A stretch of 64,000 nt of DNA from Candidatus Lernaella stagnicola (lineage in GTDB: Bacteria > Lernaellota > Lernaellaia > Lernaellales > Lernaellaceae): NCBI GenBank assembly GCA_030765525.1, contig JAVCCK010000002.1, positions 1 to 64,000 of the forward strand. Direction: 5' to 3'. This document shows positions 41,817 to 51,109 of this stretch, one piece after another. The notes under the pieces are model-generated. The model was not told the DNA's origin. It saw only the letters and a list, made by a program, of their open reading frames with translations, and did no database searches. Both the position numbers and the translations under genes were made by a program. Every line of letters begins with the position of its first letter. Positions within the stretch are counted from its first letter, which is position 1.

Positions 41817-43178
41817 ATGCGGATGTCCAAACTAGTCGCTGTAACTTTGGTTATGCTGACCGCCACGGTTTTCGCCGTGGCCGCTTCCAAAAACTTGCCG
41901 GTCGAAAAGGGTGCCTGGTCGATGGAACGCTTCGTCGCGCCGGATGTGTGCGGCGATTGTCACAGCACGATTCACGGTGAGTGGAGCACAACCTTGCACG
42001 CAGCTGCGCTCAGAGACCCCGTCTATCAAGCCATCGCCAAAACGCTGGCCGCCGAGGCGAAGACACCGGCCGAGAAACACGAAGCCGAGTTGTGCATCAA
42101 GTGTCATGCACCGTTGCTGTATGGCGCCGGCGTAATGACTTCCGCCGAGCAACCGTTTGCCATGGGCGAGAAGAAAACCAACAGCCACATCGCGTGTGAT
42201 TTCTGCCATAGCGTCGCGGGCTTGAACGAAATTCGAAACACGGGACACCTGCTCGATCCGGGCAACGGCGAGGAAGAACCCGGCAACAAACGCGGGCCGC
42301 GCAATGACGGCGCGTGCGAGTATCACCAATGCGAGTTCTCTGAATTGCACACGTCGTCGGCCTTCTGCGGCGGCTGCCATCAAGTGCGGCACGTCGACTA
42401 CGGCACGCCCCTGGAAACGACCTACACCGAATGGCTCGCCGGCCCCTATTCCACCGACGACCCGAAAACGACCGTTAACTGCCAGGACTGCCACATGCGT
42501 CAGGCACCCGGCATTCCCGCTACGGGCATCACGGCGCGGCCTGATCGGCCCGGTAACGCCGCCGACGACGGCCCGCAGCGTCCGCACGTCTGGCGTCACC
42601 GCACGGTCGGCGGCAACGTTTTCGTGCCACCGCTGCTGGGGGACGACGGCACGGCGGTCCAAATGGCGACCGAGCGCCTGCAACACTGCGCCGCCATCGA
42701 ATTGCAGGCCGGACCGTGGACAACCGGCGACGTGGCGACGCTGCGGGTCCGCGTGAAAAACACGGGAGCCGGACACGATATTCCCACCGGCGTGACCGAG
42801 TTGCGGCAGGTTTGGCTGGAAATCAAGGTGATCGACGCGGCGGGCAAGCTCGTATTCGTTTCGGGTGAAGAGTCCAAAAGCGGTTTTCTATCGAAAGATA
42901 CCGTCCTCTATCACACCGCGATGGGCGATGCGACGGGCGAACCGACCTTCAACATTCTCAAAGCCGATCGCGTCCTGTTCGATTACCGCATCCCGGCGGC
43001 GGGTTACCGCGATGAGGAATTCCGTTTCGCCGTCCCGAAAGCCACCAAGCGCCCCTTTACGGTGACGGCGCGGCTGCGCTATCGCGGGCTGCCCCAAGTG
43101 ATCATCAATCTTTTGGGAGACGCCGCGCCGCCCGTGCCGGTTGTTGATATGACGACGGAGATACTGACGGTCAGATAA
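41817..43178 (+). CDS. Exported pentaheme c-type cytochrome
   Basis: 453 residues. Signal MRMSKLVAVTLVMLTATVFA, then five CXXCH heme sites: CGDCH (45-49), CIKCH (93-97), CDFCH (127-131), CGGCH (184-188) and CQDCH (222-226). Spacing and HGEWSTTLHAAALRDPVYQ resemble cytochrome c554-like multihemes. Residues ~290-450 are a beta-sandwich (TLRVRVKNTGAGHDIPTG) that appears in several multiheme oxidoreductases. ATG 41817 has AAGGGGG 6 nt upstream. Likely periplasmic or surface electron transfer. Confidence 0.88.
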   Translation: MRMSKLVAVTLVMLTATVFAVAASKNLPVEKGAWSMERFVAPDVCGDCHSTIHGEWSTTLHAAALRDPVYQAIAKTLAAEAKTPAEKHEAELCIKCHAPLLYGAGVMTSAEQPFAMGEKKTNSHIACDFCHSVAGLNEIRNTGHLLDPGNGEEEPGNKRGPRNDGACEYHQCEFSELHTSSAFCGGCHQVRHVDYGTPLETTYTEWLAGPYSTDDPKTTVNCQDCHMRQAPGIPATGITARPDRPGNAADDGPQRPHVWRHRTVGGNVFVPPLLGDDGTAVQMATERLQHCAAIELQAGPWTTGDVATLRVRVKNTGAGHDIPTGVTELRQVWLEIKVIDAAGKLVFVSGEESKSGFLSKDTVLYHTAMGDATGEPTFNILKADRVLFDYRIPAAGYRDEEFRFAVPKATKRPFTVTARLRYRGLPQVIINLLGDAAPPVPVVDMTTEILTVR

Positions 43179-43198
43179 CGCGTGGAAAGAATCTCGAA

Positions 43199-43516
43199 TT
43201 AGTTGTCTCGGTAGTTGAATTCCACCTCTCGCTTTTGTTTGTCTTTCCCGTGCTGGGTCGTGAAAGTGAATCCGCTCTCGCTGACGAAGCCGAAGACAAA
43301 CGTGACCTGCGCATCGTCCGTGAGTCCCCGGTCAACCTTCAACAACTCCTCCAAATTGTCGACGTAATGATTGTTTTCCTGCCGATGGATTTCTTGCGCC
43401 ATGGACCCATTACGTCCGGCCGACATGGCGGCTGCGTAGTAGGCATCGGATCTCATATCCTTGTAATTGGGGTAAAAGGACGCCGGCATCGCGAAGCCCA
43501 AGATCACGACGAACAA
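43199..43516 (-). CDS. Small pilin-like protein lacking a standard prepilin N-terminus
   Basis: 105 residues. A hydrophobic start (LFVVILGFAMPASFYPNY) followed by YYAAAMSAGRNGSMAQEIHR and NNHYVDNLEELLKVDRG recalls the IPNY-helix and first globular strand of type IV pilin-like proteins. The Gly/Phe/Glu prepilin-peptidase site is missing; the frame closes upstream at a TAG and the divergent gene begins 65 bp away. Start is TTG at best. Either a truncated pseudopilin or an unrelated small membrane protein. Confidence 0.45.
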   Translation of the reverse strand: MFVVILGFAMPASFYPNYKDMRSDAYYAAAMSAGRNGSMAQEIHRQENNHYVDNLEELLKVDRGLTDDAQVTFVFGFVSESGFTFTTQHGKDKQKREVEFNYRDN

Positions 43517-43581
43517 AACGGCGCCATGTTGACCCGGCTGGGCAAGTTGCTATTGTTTTCAAGAGAAAAAAAGGGTGTGAC

Positions 43582-44229
43582 ATGAAAAATACAATTGCCG
43601 CAGCGTGCCTCGTTTTCCTTCTCATCCTGGCCTTGGGTTGCCTTGATGATTCAACTCCTCGACAGGATCGCCTGAGTACCGGCGAGCCGGCGAATAACGA
43701 CGACGAAGGAAATCCCGCCAGCGACGCAACCGGTGAGGAGCCTTCGCCCGAGGACGGTGACGACGCCCTCGAGGATCGACCCGCCGCGCCGGAAATCGCC
43801 GGCGGCGATGAACGCACGGCGGCGCCCGTATCATGCGAAGATGGGTTCGATGCCGTGTTTCACGTATCTGACCATTGGGGCGGCGTCGAAACCTGCGACG
43901 GCTTTTACTACTTGAACTTCGCAACCGACGGATCGATCTCGGGCTTGGTGGTTCCGTTCAATCCGCTCTGGGACTTCCTCGAAGGAAGCTATGACGTGAC
44001 CGGATGGTTGACCGCCGAGAATCGTGTGGTGTTGGTCGTCGAGATTCGCTTATCTCCCGAGGAATCGATTTGTGACACGGACCTGCTTGTCGAACGCGTG
44101 GAATTCGGCGTCGAAGGTCGAACTCTTGCAGGCGAAACCGCATACTACTGTGAACGCATCGCCGAAGAAAATTTCGTGGACGATAATATCGTGACCGGCG
44201 AACAGCTCTGTGGTGTGTTTCCGAGCTAA
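43582..44229 (+). CDS. Hypothetical lipoprotein
   Basis: 215 residues. Signal MKNTIAAACLVFLLILALGC with lipobox LALGC, an acidic Pro/Glu/Asp linker (~residues 22-80) and a beta-rich domain with paired Cys (SCEDGFDAVFHVSDHWGG, ETCDGFYYLNFATDG, YDVTGWLTAENRVVLVV). No family recognised. AAAGGG lies 7 nt before the ATG. Confidence 0.75.
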   Translation: MKNTIAAACLVFLLILALGCLDDSTPRQDRLSTGEPANNDDEGNPASDATGEEPSPEDGDDALEDRPAAPEIAGGDERTAAPVSCEDGFDAVFHVSDHWGGVETCDGFYYLNFATDGSISGLVVPFNPLWDFLEGSYDVTGWLTAENRVVLVVEIRLSPEESICDTDLLVERVEFGVEGRTLAGETAYYCERIAEENFVDDNIVTGEQLCGVFPS

Positions 44230-44377
44230 CACGCGGGCTCACGCTGCCGTTCGGCGCGCTTCCGGCTGCCGCTGGAACCTCGCGTCCATTGAGTGCCCGC
44301 ACGCGTTGTGTTAGATTCTCACCGATTTCGTATTCCTATAAAAACGAAAGAGATTTTCTTTGACCGGACGCCGCCAT

Positions 44378-45178
44378 ATGGCACGAAAAGTCGCTTCTGC
44401 ATTCGTCCGCGCGGCCTTCGTTGTGTTCGCCGCAACGCTTTTGGTTGTCGGCGGCCGTGCTTCGGCGGGCGTCGTTCCCGACGGCATGGTGCGTGTTCCC
44501 GGTGGCTTTTTCACCATGGGGGCGGCCACCCTTCCCGGCCACTTGTTCAGCGACGAAAAGCCCTGGCCCGCCAAAAAACCGCTCGACATGGACATTCGAC
44601 CTTTCTTTCTGGACCGCACCGAAGTGACCAACGGCGCGTACGGTCAATGCGTCGACGCCGGTGCGTGCCCGCCCGCGAAGAGCTTGGACAAAGATAATTA
44701 CAACGACCCGCGTCAGCCGGTCACCGGCGTCACATGGGAAGGCGCGCGGCGATATTGTGAGTGGCGGGACAAACGCCTGCCGCGAGAACCCGAGTGGGAG
44801 CTCGCGGCGCGGTTTGGCGCCTCGGGCGGCGATCGCGCGCCGCTTGATGATCGTGCATGGCACGCGGGGAACGCGGGGGATGGTCCCCGGGCGGTGGCGA
44901 CACGAGCGCCGGACACCCTGGGTCTCTACGACATGTTGGGCAACGTGTGGGAATGGTGCGACGAGTGGTATACGCATCCAGCGGTGAATTGGTGGCCGAA
45001 CCTTCCGCTGGAATTCGACCGCCCGGAGTTGATCGTGGAAGGTCACTACCGCGCGTTACGCGGGGGCAGTTGGCACACGGACCCGCGCCACGTGCGGCCG
45101 ACGCTGCGACTGTTCTGGCGCCCGGATCGCGGCGTTTCGCAGGTAGGTTTCCGCTGCGCCAAGGATGCCGATGAGTAG
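44378..45178 (+). CDS. Exported FGE-sulfatase-domain (SUMF1-like) protein
   Basis: 266 residues from the ATG at 44378 (a TTG at 44360 is possible). Signal MARKVASAFVRAAFVVFAATL, then the formylglycine-generating-enzyme fold: MVRVPGGFFTMG, FFLDRTEVTNGAYGQCV, PVTGVTWEGARRYCEWR, RLPREPEWELAARFG, LYDMLGNVWEWCDEWY, RALRGGSW and VGFRCAKD. No catalytic Cys pair of true FGE is evident, so a binding or structural role, or a different oxidase role, is possible. It overlaps the glycosyltransferase gene. Confidence 0.88.
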   Translation: MARKVASAFVRAAFVVFAATLLVVGGRASAGVVPDGMVRVPGGFFTMGAATLPGHLFSDEKPWPAKKPLDMDIRPFFLDRTEVTNGAYGQCVDAGACPPAKSLDKDNYNDPRQPVTGVTWEGARRYCEWRDKRLPREPEWELAARFGASGGDRAPLDDRAWHAGNAGDGPRAVATRAPDTLGLYDMLGNVWEWCDEWYTHPAVNWWPNLPLEFDRPELIVEGHYRALRGGSWHTDPRHVRPTLRLFWRPDRGVSQVGFRCAKDADE

Positions 45179-46907
45179 TCACGATCTCACGCTGCGCCGG
45201 TATTGGCCGTACTTTTTGGCGGCGGCGGCGGTCTACCTGATTTGGCGCGGCTTCTTCATGTGCGCCGTGCCCTACAACGTGGACGAACTCGCGCATGCGC
45301 ATTTCGCCTGGCAGTACGCGCAGGGCGACCGGTTTCTGTTTGAGGTCTGCGACCTAGCGCGCTCTCCGTTCTTGCATTTGATGCTGAAGCCGTTATTCGG
45401 CGTCCTGGGAGAAGGCGACTTACTGCCGTATCGCGCCGCGATGGCGCTGGTATCGATGGCGGCGCTCGTGTTTTTCGCTCTGACGCTCGTTCGCTGCGGG
45501 GCGGGCTTGATATCGACCACCATCGGCGTTTTTGCCGCCGCGATTTCCGCGCCCTTTCTCATTTCGGCGCAGCAAATTCGATACGATCCCTTCGTCCTGT
45601 TTTTCCTCGCGGCAGGTTTCTTCACCCTCAAATTCGCGGCCGATCGACGTTGGCCGGTCGTCGCGACGATTGCCGCCGGCTTCTGCGCCATGTTCGCGGT
45701 CGGCGTAAAAGTTTTGGCGGCTCCCTATCTCATCTCCTTTGTGCTGTTTGCCTTGCATCTTCGCGGGCAAACGGATGAAAAACCGACGTCGCGACTCAAA
45801 ATACTCGGCCTGCTTTTTATCGGAGCGACGATTCCCGTTGCCATGCTGATCGCAATGTTTCGGCCGCTGCTTGACGTCTTGCTTCAACTTCCTTCCGGAC
45901 CGCTGGATGGTTTCCTGCAACTGCACGGGACGCTGATCGAAGGTTTGTCGAACATCCAAATTTTCCGCTTGATGACCCAACAACCGATCTTCTGGGCATG
46001 CGGGCTGGCGAGCGCGTATTTCCTTTTTCGCCCCAGCGACGAGGCGCCCGCTTTCGCCAGTTTCACGCGGGCGATGATGATCGGCGCGGCGATATCTTTG
46101 TTTTTCGTGCCGCTTGTGAAACGGCAGTTCTATCTGCAGGACCTGTTGCTGCCCGCGTTGTCCGTCGCAGCCATGATGGCTCTGGCCGGCGCGCGCATCT
46201 GGCGACAGGGCCGGAGCCGCGTGGTGATCGGGCTGGTCGTTGCCGTCGCCGCGTCGGGCATCTTCACGGCGCACGCCAACCTCGGCAGGCCGGCGGAGGA
46301 ACGCCGCGCCGTCGATCGGCGGCTGGTTGAATTGCAGGCCGCACTGGCCGAGATTCCGGAGCCCAATCCGCGCGCAGCGTTTGTGACGCTCTACAAGCTG
46401 TACGATCCGTTTCTCTTCGAACATTTCGTGACGCGGCGCGAGCAATCCGCGGCGATTCGCTATTTCAACGAACACGTCGGCCGGGACGAGATGGCGATGG
46501 CTTCGAACTCGCTGCACGTATTTCGACGCGGCTCCGCGGCGTGGTCTCTGGGTCTCGCGGTGGTCGGCGATCTCGGCCTTGATTTCGTATTCCGGATCAG
46601 CCGGCATATCCCGCACGAGGTACAGTGTTTCTTCGCGAGCCGGGAATGCCAGCGCTTGTTTGACCCGCGCGCGTCAGGGATCGAAGAAAATCTGATTCGG
46701 GATTTGGAGTTTACGCGCCCGCGCGTCGCACTCGTCGACCGCTTTCTACTTGATCTGTGGTTCGAGTATCCGAAGTACCTGGACGTGTTCGGCCAGAACT
46801 ACGTCATTCGTTTCGACGAGGCCAGCCGCCGTGTCTTCGCCCATCGCACATCGAGGCCGTGGCAGGGGCCGGAACTGCCCGCGTTGCCGCCGTGGGATTG
46901 CGACTAG
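45171..46907 (+). CDS. GT39/ArnT-like membrane glycosyltransferase
   Basis: 578 residues with about ten membrane helices. The N-terminal loop VPYNVDELAHAHFAWQYAQG carries the conserved acidic pair of GT-C enzymes (Dol-P-Man:protein or lipid A aminoarabinose transferase type). A soluble C-terminal part (~residues 390-578) is Arg-rich. It would transfer a sugar from a polyprenyl-phosphate donor on the periplasmic side. The ATG at 45171 lies inside the stop of the upstream FGE-like gene (ATGAGTAG), so the two are coupled. An alternative ATG is at 45165. Confidence 0.85.
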   Translation: MSSHDLTLRRYWPYFLAAAAVYLIWRGFFMCAVPYNVDELAHAHFAWQYAQGDRFLFEVCDLARSPFLHLMLKPLFGVLGEGDLLPYRAAMALVSMAALVFFALTLVRCGAGLISTTIGVFAAAISAPFLISAQQIRYDPFVLFFLAAGFFTLKFAADRRWPVVATIAAGFCAMFAVGVKVLAAPYLISFVLFALHLRGQTDEKPTSRLKILGLLFIGATIPVAMLIAMFRPLLDVLLQLPSGPLDGFLQLHGTLIEGLSNIQIFRLMTQQPIFWACGLASAYFLFRPSDEAPAFASFTRAMMIGAAISLFFVPLVKRQFYLQDLLLPALSVAAMMALAGARIWRQGRSRVVIGLVVAVAASGIFTAHANLGRPAEERRAVDRRLVELQAALAEIPEPNPRAAFVTLYKLYDPFLFEHFVTRREQSAAIRYFNEHVGRDEMAMASNSLHVFRRGSAAWSLGLAVVGDLGLDFVFRISRHIPHEVQCFFASRECQRLFDPRASGIEENLIRDLEFTRPRVALVDRFLLDLWFEYPKYLDVFGQNYVIRFDEASRRVFAHRTSRPWQGPELPALPPWDCD

Positions 46908-46912
46908 CCCCG

Positions 46913-48229
46913 TCAGCGTTTCGCGCTTCTTCGCCCCCAAGCGTTCCACGCCAACCGCAAGCCGGTTCGAAAACCCGAAAGTCGCGAGAGTGCCGAATAC
47001 AGGATCGGTAGGCGCAGGAACACGAATGCCAGCAGCCGGTGTTGGCGCATCAAACGCGGTATGGCCGCTTCGCTCGCCGCGAAAAGCGCGTCGGCGGTCT
47101 CCCGGCGATCTGCCGGCGTCATTGAGGCGATTGGAGGCAGAGGCGCTTCTTCGAATGTTCTAAGTTGAACCGGACCGGCATGGCGGATGCGGCGGGTCGT
47201 GCGCACGTAATCCGGCTTGCCGACGGCGAGACTCGGTGTGACGTACAAGAGGATGCGGGCTCGACCGCGGCAGCTTTCCGCAAACGAGGCAAGCGCGGCG
47301 GCGCTGTCATCGGGGGCAGCGGATTCGGGGTGAGCGCAGCGGCCGTCCGGTCGATAGAACACGCCGAACACCACGTCGCGAAAAGAACGCAGCAGCTTTT
47401 CCACGTCGGGGGTTTGCGGCGGGCGATACCATTCATAATAGGTCGCCAAATCGTATCGGTCCTCGAGAATACGATCGCCCCAGCCGGTCGGCGCGGTGGA
47501 AAAAAAGTCGCTGTTGAAGTGGACGTGCCGCACCTCGGGCGACCCCGACCAATGCCGCAATTCGGCCGCGACGGCCTCCGCCGGGCGGAGAATCATCGCC
47601 CGTCCGGTCAAGACGCGCTGCGCGGCGGGCGAGGCAAAGCACTCGGGGCAATCAAAGACGCACCCGCGGGATACGACGACCCAGGGATAAAGAAAAGACG
47701 GTTCCCGTAGCCGCTGCGTCGCCGCAACGATTCGCGCGAAGGAAGGAAACCACGAGATGTCGCGGTTGTCGAAATCCGCGAGGGTCTGCGAATCCGCCTG
47801 GTAACTCAGCGGCGTGCTTCCGCCCGGCCAAGACACGTTGGGAACCGCATGCGGGTCGCCGCCGTCGAGCAACGCGGTCATCAGTTGCACGAAGGGTTCC
47901 TCCGCATCGCCGCGAATTAGGAAATCGACCGCCACGCGCTCCAACACTTCATTGGCAAACGCAGAAGCAGTGTAGCCGCCGGTTACGATCTTCAATTGCG
48001 GATTGATCGTCTTCAACCGCCGGCACAATGCGGCCGCCGGCGCCAGCGAGTAATACCAGTGCAGCGGAACGACCGCGACGCCGACCTGTTCCACCAGCGC
48101 AGCGGGCACTTCCTCGGCGTAGAAGCCACGCGTCGGCCTGCCCAAGCGTCGGACCAGGTCCGGCAAACCGAGCGGGAACACGAAGGGAAGATCGCCGGCC
48201 GGCGGCGCGACGACCAGGTAATCAAGCAT
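46913..48229 (-). CDS. B12-binding-domain radical SAM protein (2)
   Basis: 438 residues. The cobalamin-like domain (LDYLVVAPPAGDL, VVPLHWYYSLAPAAALCRR, LKIVTGGYTASAFANEVL) precedes CVFDCPEC (C190, C194, C197). The WYYSLAP block is shared with the enzyme at 51106 (HWHYQLPDT). The barrel is shorter and the C-terminus ends in a basic helix (FVFLRLPILYSALSRLSGF). The ATG at 48229 overlaps the previous stop by 8 nt. Last gene of the minus-strand radical SAM operon; it converges on the GT39-like gene with a 5-bp gap. Confidence 0.85.
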   Translation of the reverse strand: MLDYLVVAPPAGDLPFVFPLGLPDLVRRLGRPTRGFYAEEVPAALVEQVGVAVVPLHWYYSLAPAAALCRRLKTINPQLKIVTGGYTASAFANEVLERVAVDFLIRGDAEEPFVQLMTALLDGGDPHAVPNVSWPGGSTPLSYQADSQTLADFDNRDISWFPSFARIVAATQRLREPSFLYPWVVVSRGCVFDCPECFASPAAQRVLTGRAMILRPAEAVAAELRHWSGSPEVRHVHFNSDFFSTAPTGWGDRILEDRYDLATYYEWYRPPQTPDVEKLLRSFRDVVFGVFYRPDGRCAHPESAAPDDSAAALASFAESCRGRARILLYVTPSLAVGKPDYVRTTRRIRHAGPVQLRTFEEAPLPPIASMTPADRRETADALFAASEAAIPRLMRQHRLLAFVFLRLPILYSALSRLSGFRTGLRLAWNAWGRRSAKR

Positions 48230-49628
48230 CGCCACGTCCGCCCCCTTGATGGGCCGAACGCCCCCGCATTTGCCACTCGGCGCGCAGGCGACCCAAGAGC
48301 GCACGGTATTCGACGCGATGCAACATCCGCGACCACGTGTCGAGGAACGGCCATCGGACCAAGCGCCAAGGCGAAAGATAATAGCCGCCGAGCAACACCA
48401 TCGTCAGCGCCGGTATGCCGAGGCGGCGCAAGCGTCCACCGACCCGATAATGTCGGTAATCCATCGCCAAAGGATCGGTTTCCGCAAGACGGCCCTCGGC
48501 GGCAAGCCGCTCGTGCAGTCGCGACCCCGGCAAGGGTGTGAACAGCCCCGCTTTGAAGACGTCGGAGTCGCGCGTCCCGTGTGCGAAACTTCGCAGCATT
48601 TCAAAGGGGCTTTCGTTGGGCGTGCCGAAGATGTGACTACCGATGCTGCGCACGCCGGCGTCCCGCAGAATGTCGGCGGCTTGGCGGTTGCGCTCGGCGG
48701 GCGCGCCTTTTCGCATAGTTGCGAGGGCGCTGTCGCTGTAGCTTTCGAACCCGACGATGGCATACCGCAACCCGGCCTGGGCCAGGCGTCGAATCATTTC
48801 CGGATGGGCCGCAATGGTGTCCGCGCGAAAATACGCCCCGAATTCAAACCGCCAACCGTGCGACAACATGCCTTCGACCAGTTCATCCACCGCACCTTCG
48901 TTGAGCGCAAAGGAATTGTCGACAAAAAGCAGTTCACGAACGCCGTCCGCCCAAAGGCGCGCCAATTCCGCCAGCATCGCGACCGGTGATTTCTCGCGGT
49001 ACGTCGGCCCCACACGATGCACCGTGCAGAACTCGCACTCGTACGGGCAACCGCGCGACATCTCCACGGCCGCGGCCCGCCGGCCGGTGTAAATCTCCGG
49101 GTGGTACGGCAACAGGTCCCAAGCGGGCGGAGGAAGCGCGTCGAGGTCGTCGTTCCAGACCGGTTCCGAGTCTCCGCCGACGTTGTTTCTTGTCAGCACG
49201 CCGGGGGCCGATGCCGCATCGGGATCGTCAAGCCAACGGGGAAACGCGGCGTCAGCCTCTCCGATGAACGCCGCGTCGGCCCCGAGTCGTTCGAGACAAT
49301 ACCGCGGCTCGACGGTCGGAAACGGGCCGCCCAATGCGACGTGTACGCGGGGATGCCTTTTTTTCAGATCCGCAATCGCGTCAGCCAGGCGCAGCGCACT
49401 GACCGGTGAGGGAACGGCGAAACCGACGACGTCCGGCTGAAATTCGTCGGCGATTTCCAGGACAAGATGCGGCCGGTCGATCGCGGCGGCATGGTTGATG
49501 ACGCGGACTTCGTGTCGGTCGCGAATCAAGGCCGCCAACAGCGTGAGATTGAAAATCGGAAATTGCGGGAACTTGAAATTGTAGCTTTGATACGGGTGCA
49601 GCGGCGGGGTTGCGAGTAAAACTTTCAT
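48222..49628 (-). CDS. B12-binding-domain radical SAM protein (3)
   Basis: 468 residues. MKVLLATPPLHPYQSYNFKF starts the cobalamin-like domain (DVVGFAVPSPVSALRLADAI, VALGGPFPTVEPRYC, AAFIGEADAAFPRWL). CPYECEFC is at 194-201, then ELLFVDNSFALNEGAVDELV and IVGFESYSDSALATMRKG. The C-terminus has YYLSPWRLVRWPFL, probably membrane-facing. The ATG overlaps the upstream stop by 4 nt. Substrate unknown. Confidence 0.9.
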   Translation of the reverse strand: MKVLLATPPLHPYQSYNFKFPQFPIFNLTLLAALIRDRHEVRVINHAAAIDRPHLVLEIADEFQPDVVGFAVPSPVSALRLADAIADLKKRHPRVHVALGGPFPTVEPRYCLERLGADAAFIGEADAAFPRWLDDPDAASAPGVLTRNNVGGDSEPVWNDDLDALPPPAWDLLPYHPEIYTGRRAAAVEMSRGCPYECEFCTVHRVGPTYREKSPVAMLAELARLWADGVRELLFVDNSFALNEGAVDELVEGMLSHGWRFEFGAYFRADTIAAHPEMIRRLAQAGLRYAIVGFESYSDSALATMRKGAPAERNRQAADILRDAGVRSIGSHIFGTPNESPFEMLRSFAHGTRDSDVFKAGLFTPLPGSRLHERLAAEGRLAETDPLAMDYRHYRVGGRLRRLGIPALTMVLLGGYYLSPWRLVRWPFLDTWSRMLHRVEYRALLGRLRAEWQMRGRSAHQGGGRGDA

Positions 49629-51109
49629 TTCCGCGGCTCGCTCCCGACCGCCGGCCCCGGCACGCGAGCCATCCTATACCGACCAAACGCCAGTCGCGCC
49701 AAGTACGGCACGAGCCGAACCAGGGTCAGAAGGTAGCGGGGATTGTTTTTCACGATGTACCCGAGGTTCCGGATGATCGTACGGGGCTTCAGCATGAAAC
49801 CACGCGTGATGCTGCGAACGGCGTCATCTATCTCGCCGCTCGAAAGCTCGGTGACATGACCTTCGGGATAATCGCGGGCCAGGCGAGTGTGCGGAACGAT
49901 TTGCAGTGGGAAGACCTGGATCATATCCACCGGAAGGTCCGCGAAAAACTTCGCGTGGGAGGCGATGGTCGCGCGGTTCTCCCCCGGCAGGCCGATGATG
50001 ATATCGACGAGCGAATAAATCCCGGCGCGTCGCAAACGGGGAATGATCTCCGTGAGAATTCGCGGTTCCTCGGGGCTCCTGCCGATTCGCCGCAACTGCT
50101 CCGGATCGCTGGACTGCAAGCCGAAGTGGAAGCTGGTGCAGCCGGCGGTTCTCATCAGCCGATAGGTTTCTTCCGGCTCGTTTTGCAGGCACACGGGAAT
50201 GCTCGACGCGTTCCATTCCACAGGGAGCGCCGCCGCGATTTTCCGTTCGCAGAACTCGCGCAACCAAGCCGATTGGCCGCCGAAAGTGTCGTCCTGGAAT
50301 TTGATGTGGCGGGTAGCGTATCGCTCATGCAGATGCCGCATCTCCGCGACGATCAGTTCCGGATTGCGCAGTCGATATTGGCGGATCTCGGGAGGATAAA
50401 TCCGCGAACAGAAGTGACACCGATACGGGCAGCCGCGCGAAGCGAGCATGACGTACCACGGCTGCTTTTGAATAAACGCCAAATCGTTGCGGAAGCGCCC
50501 CGGCGGCGCCAAGTCCGAGGCCGGAAACGGCAGCGCGTCGACGTCTTCGGGAAACGGCGCCAACGATCCGTCCCACGGCTGGCCGGGTAAGATCGTTCCC
50601 GGTACGCCCTCGAGGGATCGGCCGCTGCGCAGCCGGTTCGCAAGCTCGGTGATGACCTCGTCCGCCATACCGGCCACGACCGCCGAGGCGCCCGCCGCGA
50701 AGTATTCGTCCGCGTGGAAATGCGATGGCCCGCCGATCAGCACCGGCAGGTCGGAATCACGGCGCCGCACCTCGCTTATCAATTCGCAGACGTCGTCCTT
50801 GAGCGCGATGTTGCTGTAAATTCCCAAAAACACGGGGCGGCGATCGATCGTGCGTTCGACCGTGTCGCCATCGATGGTGTCGTAGGCGCGGTCGCGGTAG
50901 ATCGCGTCGTATCCGGCTTGCCGCAAAATCGCGGCCAAGGTCAGCATGCCCAGGTGCGGAAAGGTCGCGATGCGTAAGTAGGGGGAACTGGCGAACACGC
51001 GATCCGAGTCGCAAAGGTGCCAGAATTCGACTTGCCGCCGGCGACCGTCGGCCGTCGCTTCGTATTCCACTTGAGCTGAGTCTCCGTAACGCGTCATGTC
51101 GTCATTCAA
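49625..51109 (-). CDS. B12-binding-domain radical SAM protein (4)
   Basis: 494 residues with a longer N-terminal lead than its neighbours (~40 residues, VEFWHLCDSDRVFASSPYLR). The cobalamin-like domain (VFLGIYSNIALKDDVCELI, PVLIGGPSHFHADEYF) is followed by CPYRCHFC (C227, C231, C234), KFQDDTFGGQSAWLREF and IIIGLPGENRATIASHA. C-terminal basic helices follow. Starts at 51109 by ATGA overlap with the next-upstream gene. Substrate unknown. Confidence 0.9.
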   Translation of the reverse strand: MNDDMTRYGDSAQVEYEATADGRRRQVEFWHLCDSDRVFASSPYLRIATFPHLGMLTLAAILRQAGYDAIYRDRAYDTIDGDTVERTIDRRPVFLGIYSNIALKDDVCELISEVRRRDSDLPVLIGGPSHFHADEYFAAGASAVVAGMADEVITELANRLRSGRSLEGVPGTILPGQPWDGSLAPFPEDVDALPFPASDLAPPGRFRNDLAFIQKQPWYVMLASRGCPYRCHFCSRIYPPEIRQYRLRNPELIVAEMRHLHERYATRHIKFQDDTFGGQSAWLREFCERKIAAALPVEWNASSIPVCLQNEPEETYRLMRTAGCTSFHFGLQSSDPEQLRRIGRSPEEPRILTEIIPRLRRAGIYSLVDIIIGLPGENRATIASHAKFFADLPVDMIQVFPLQIVPHTRLARDYPEGHVTELSSGEIDDAVRSITRGFMLKPRTIIRNLGYIVKNNPRYLLTLVRLVPYLARLAFGRYRMARVPGPAVGSEPRK

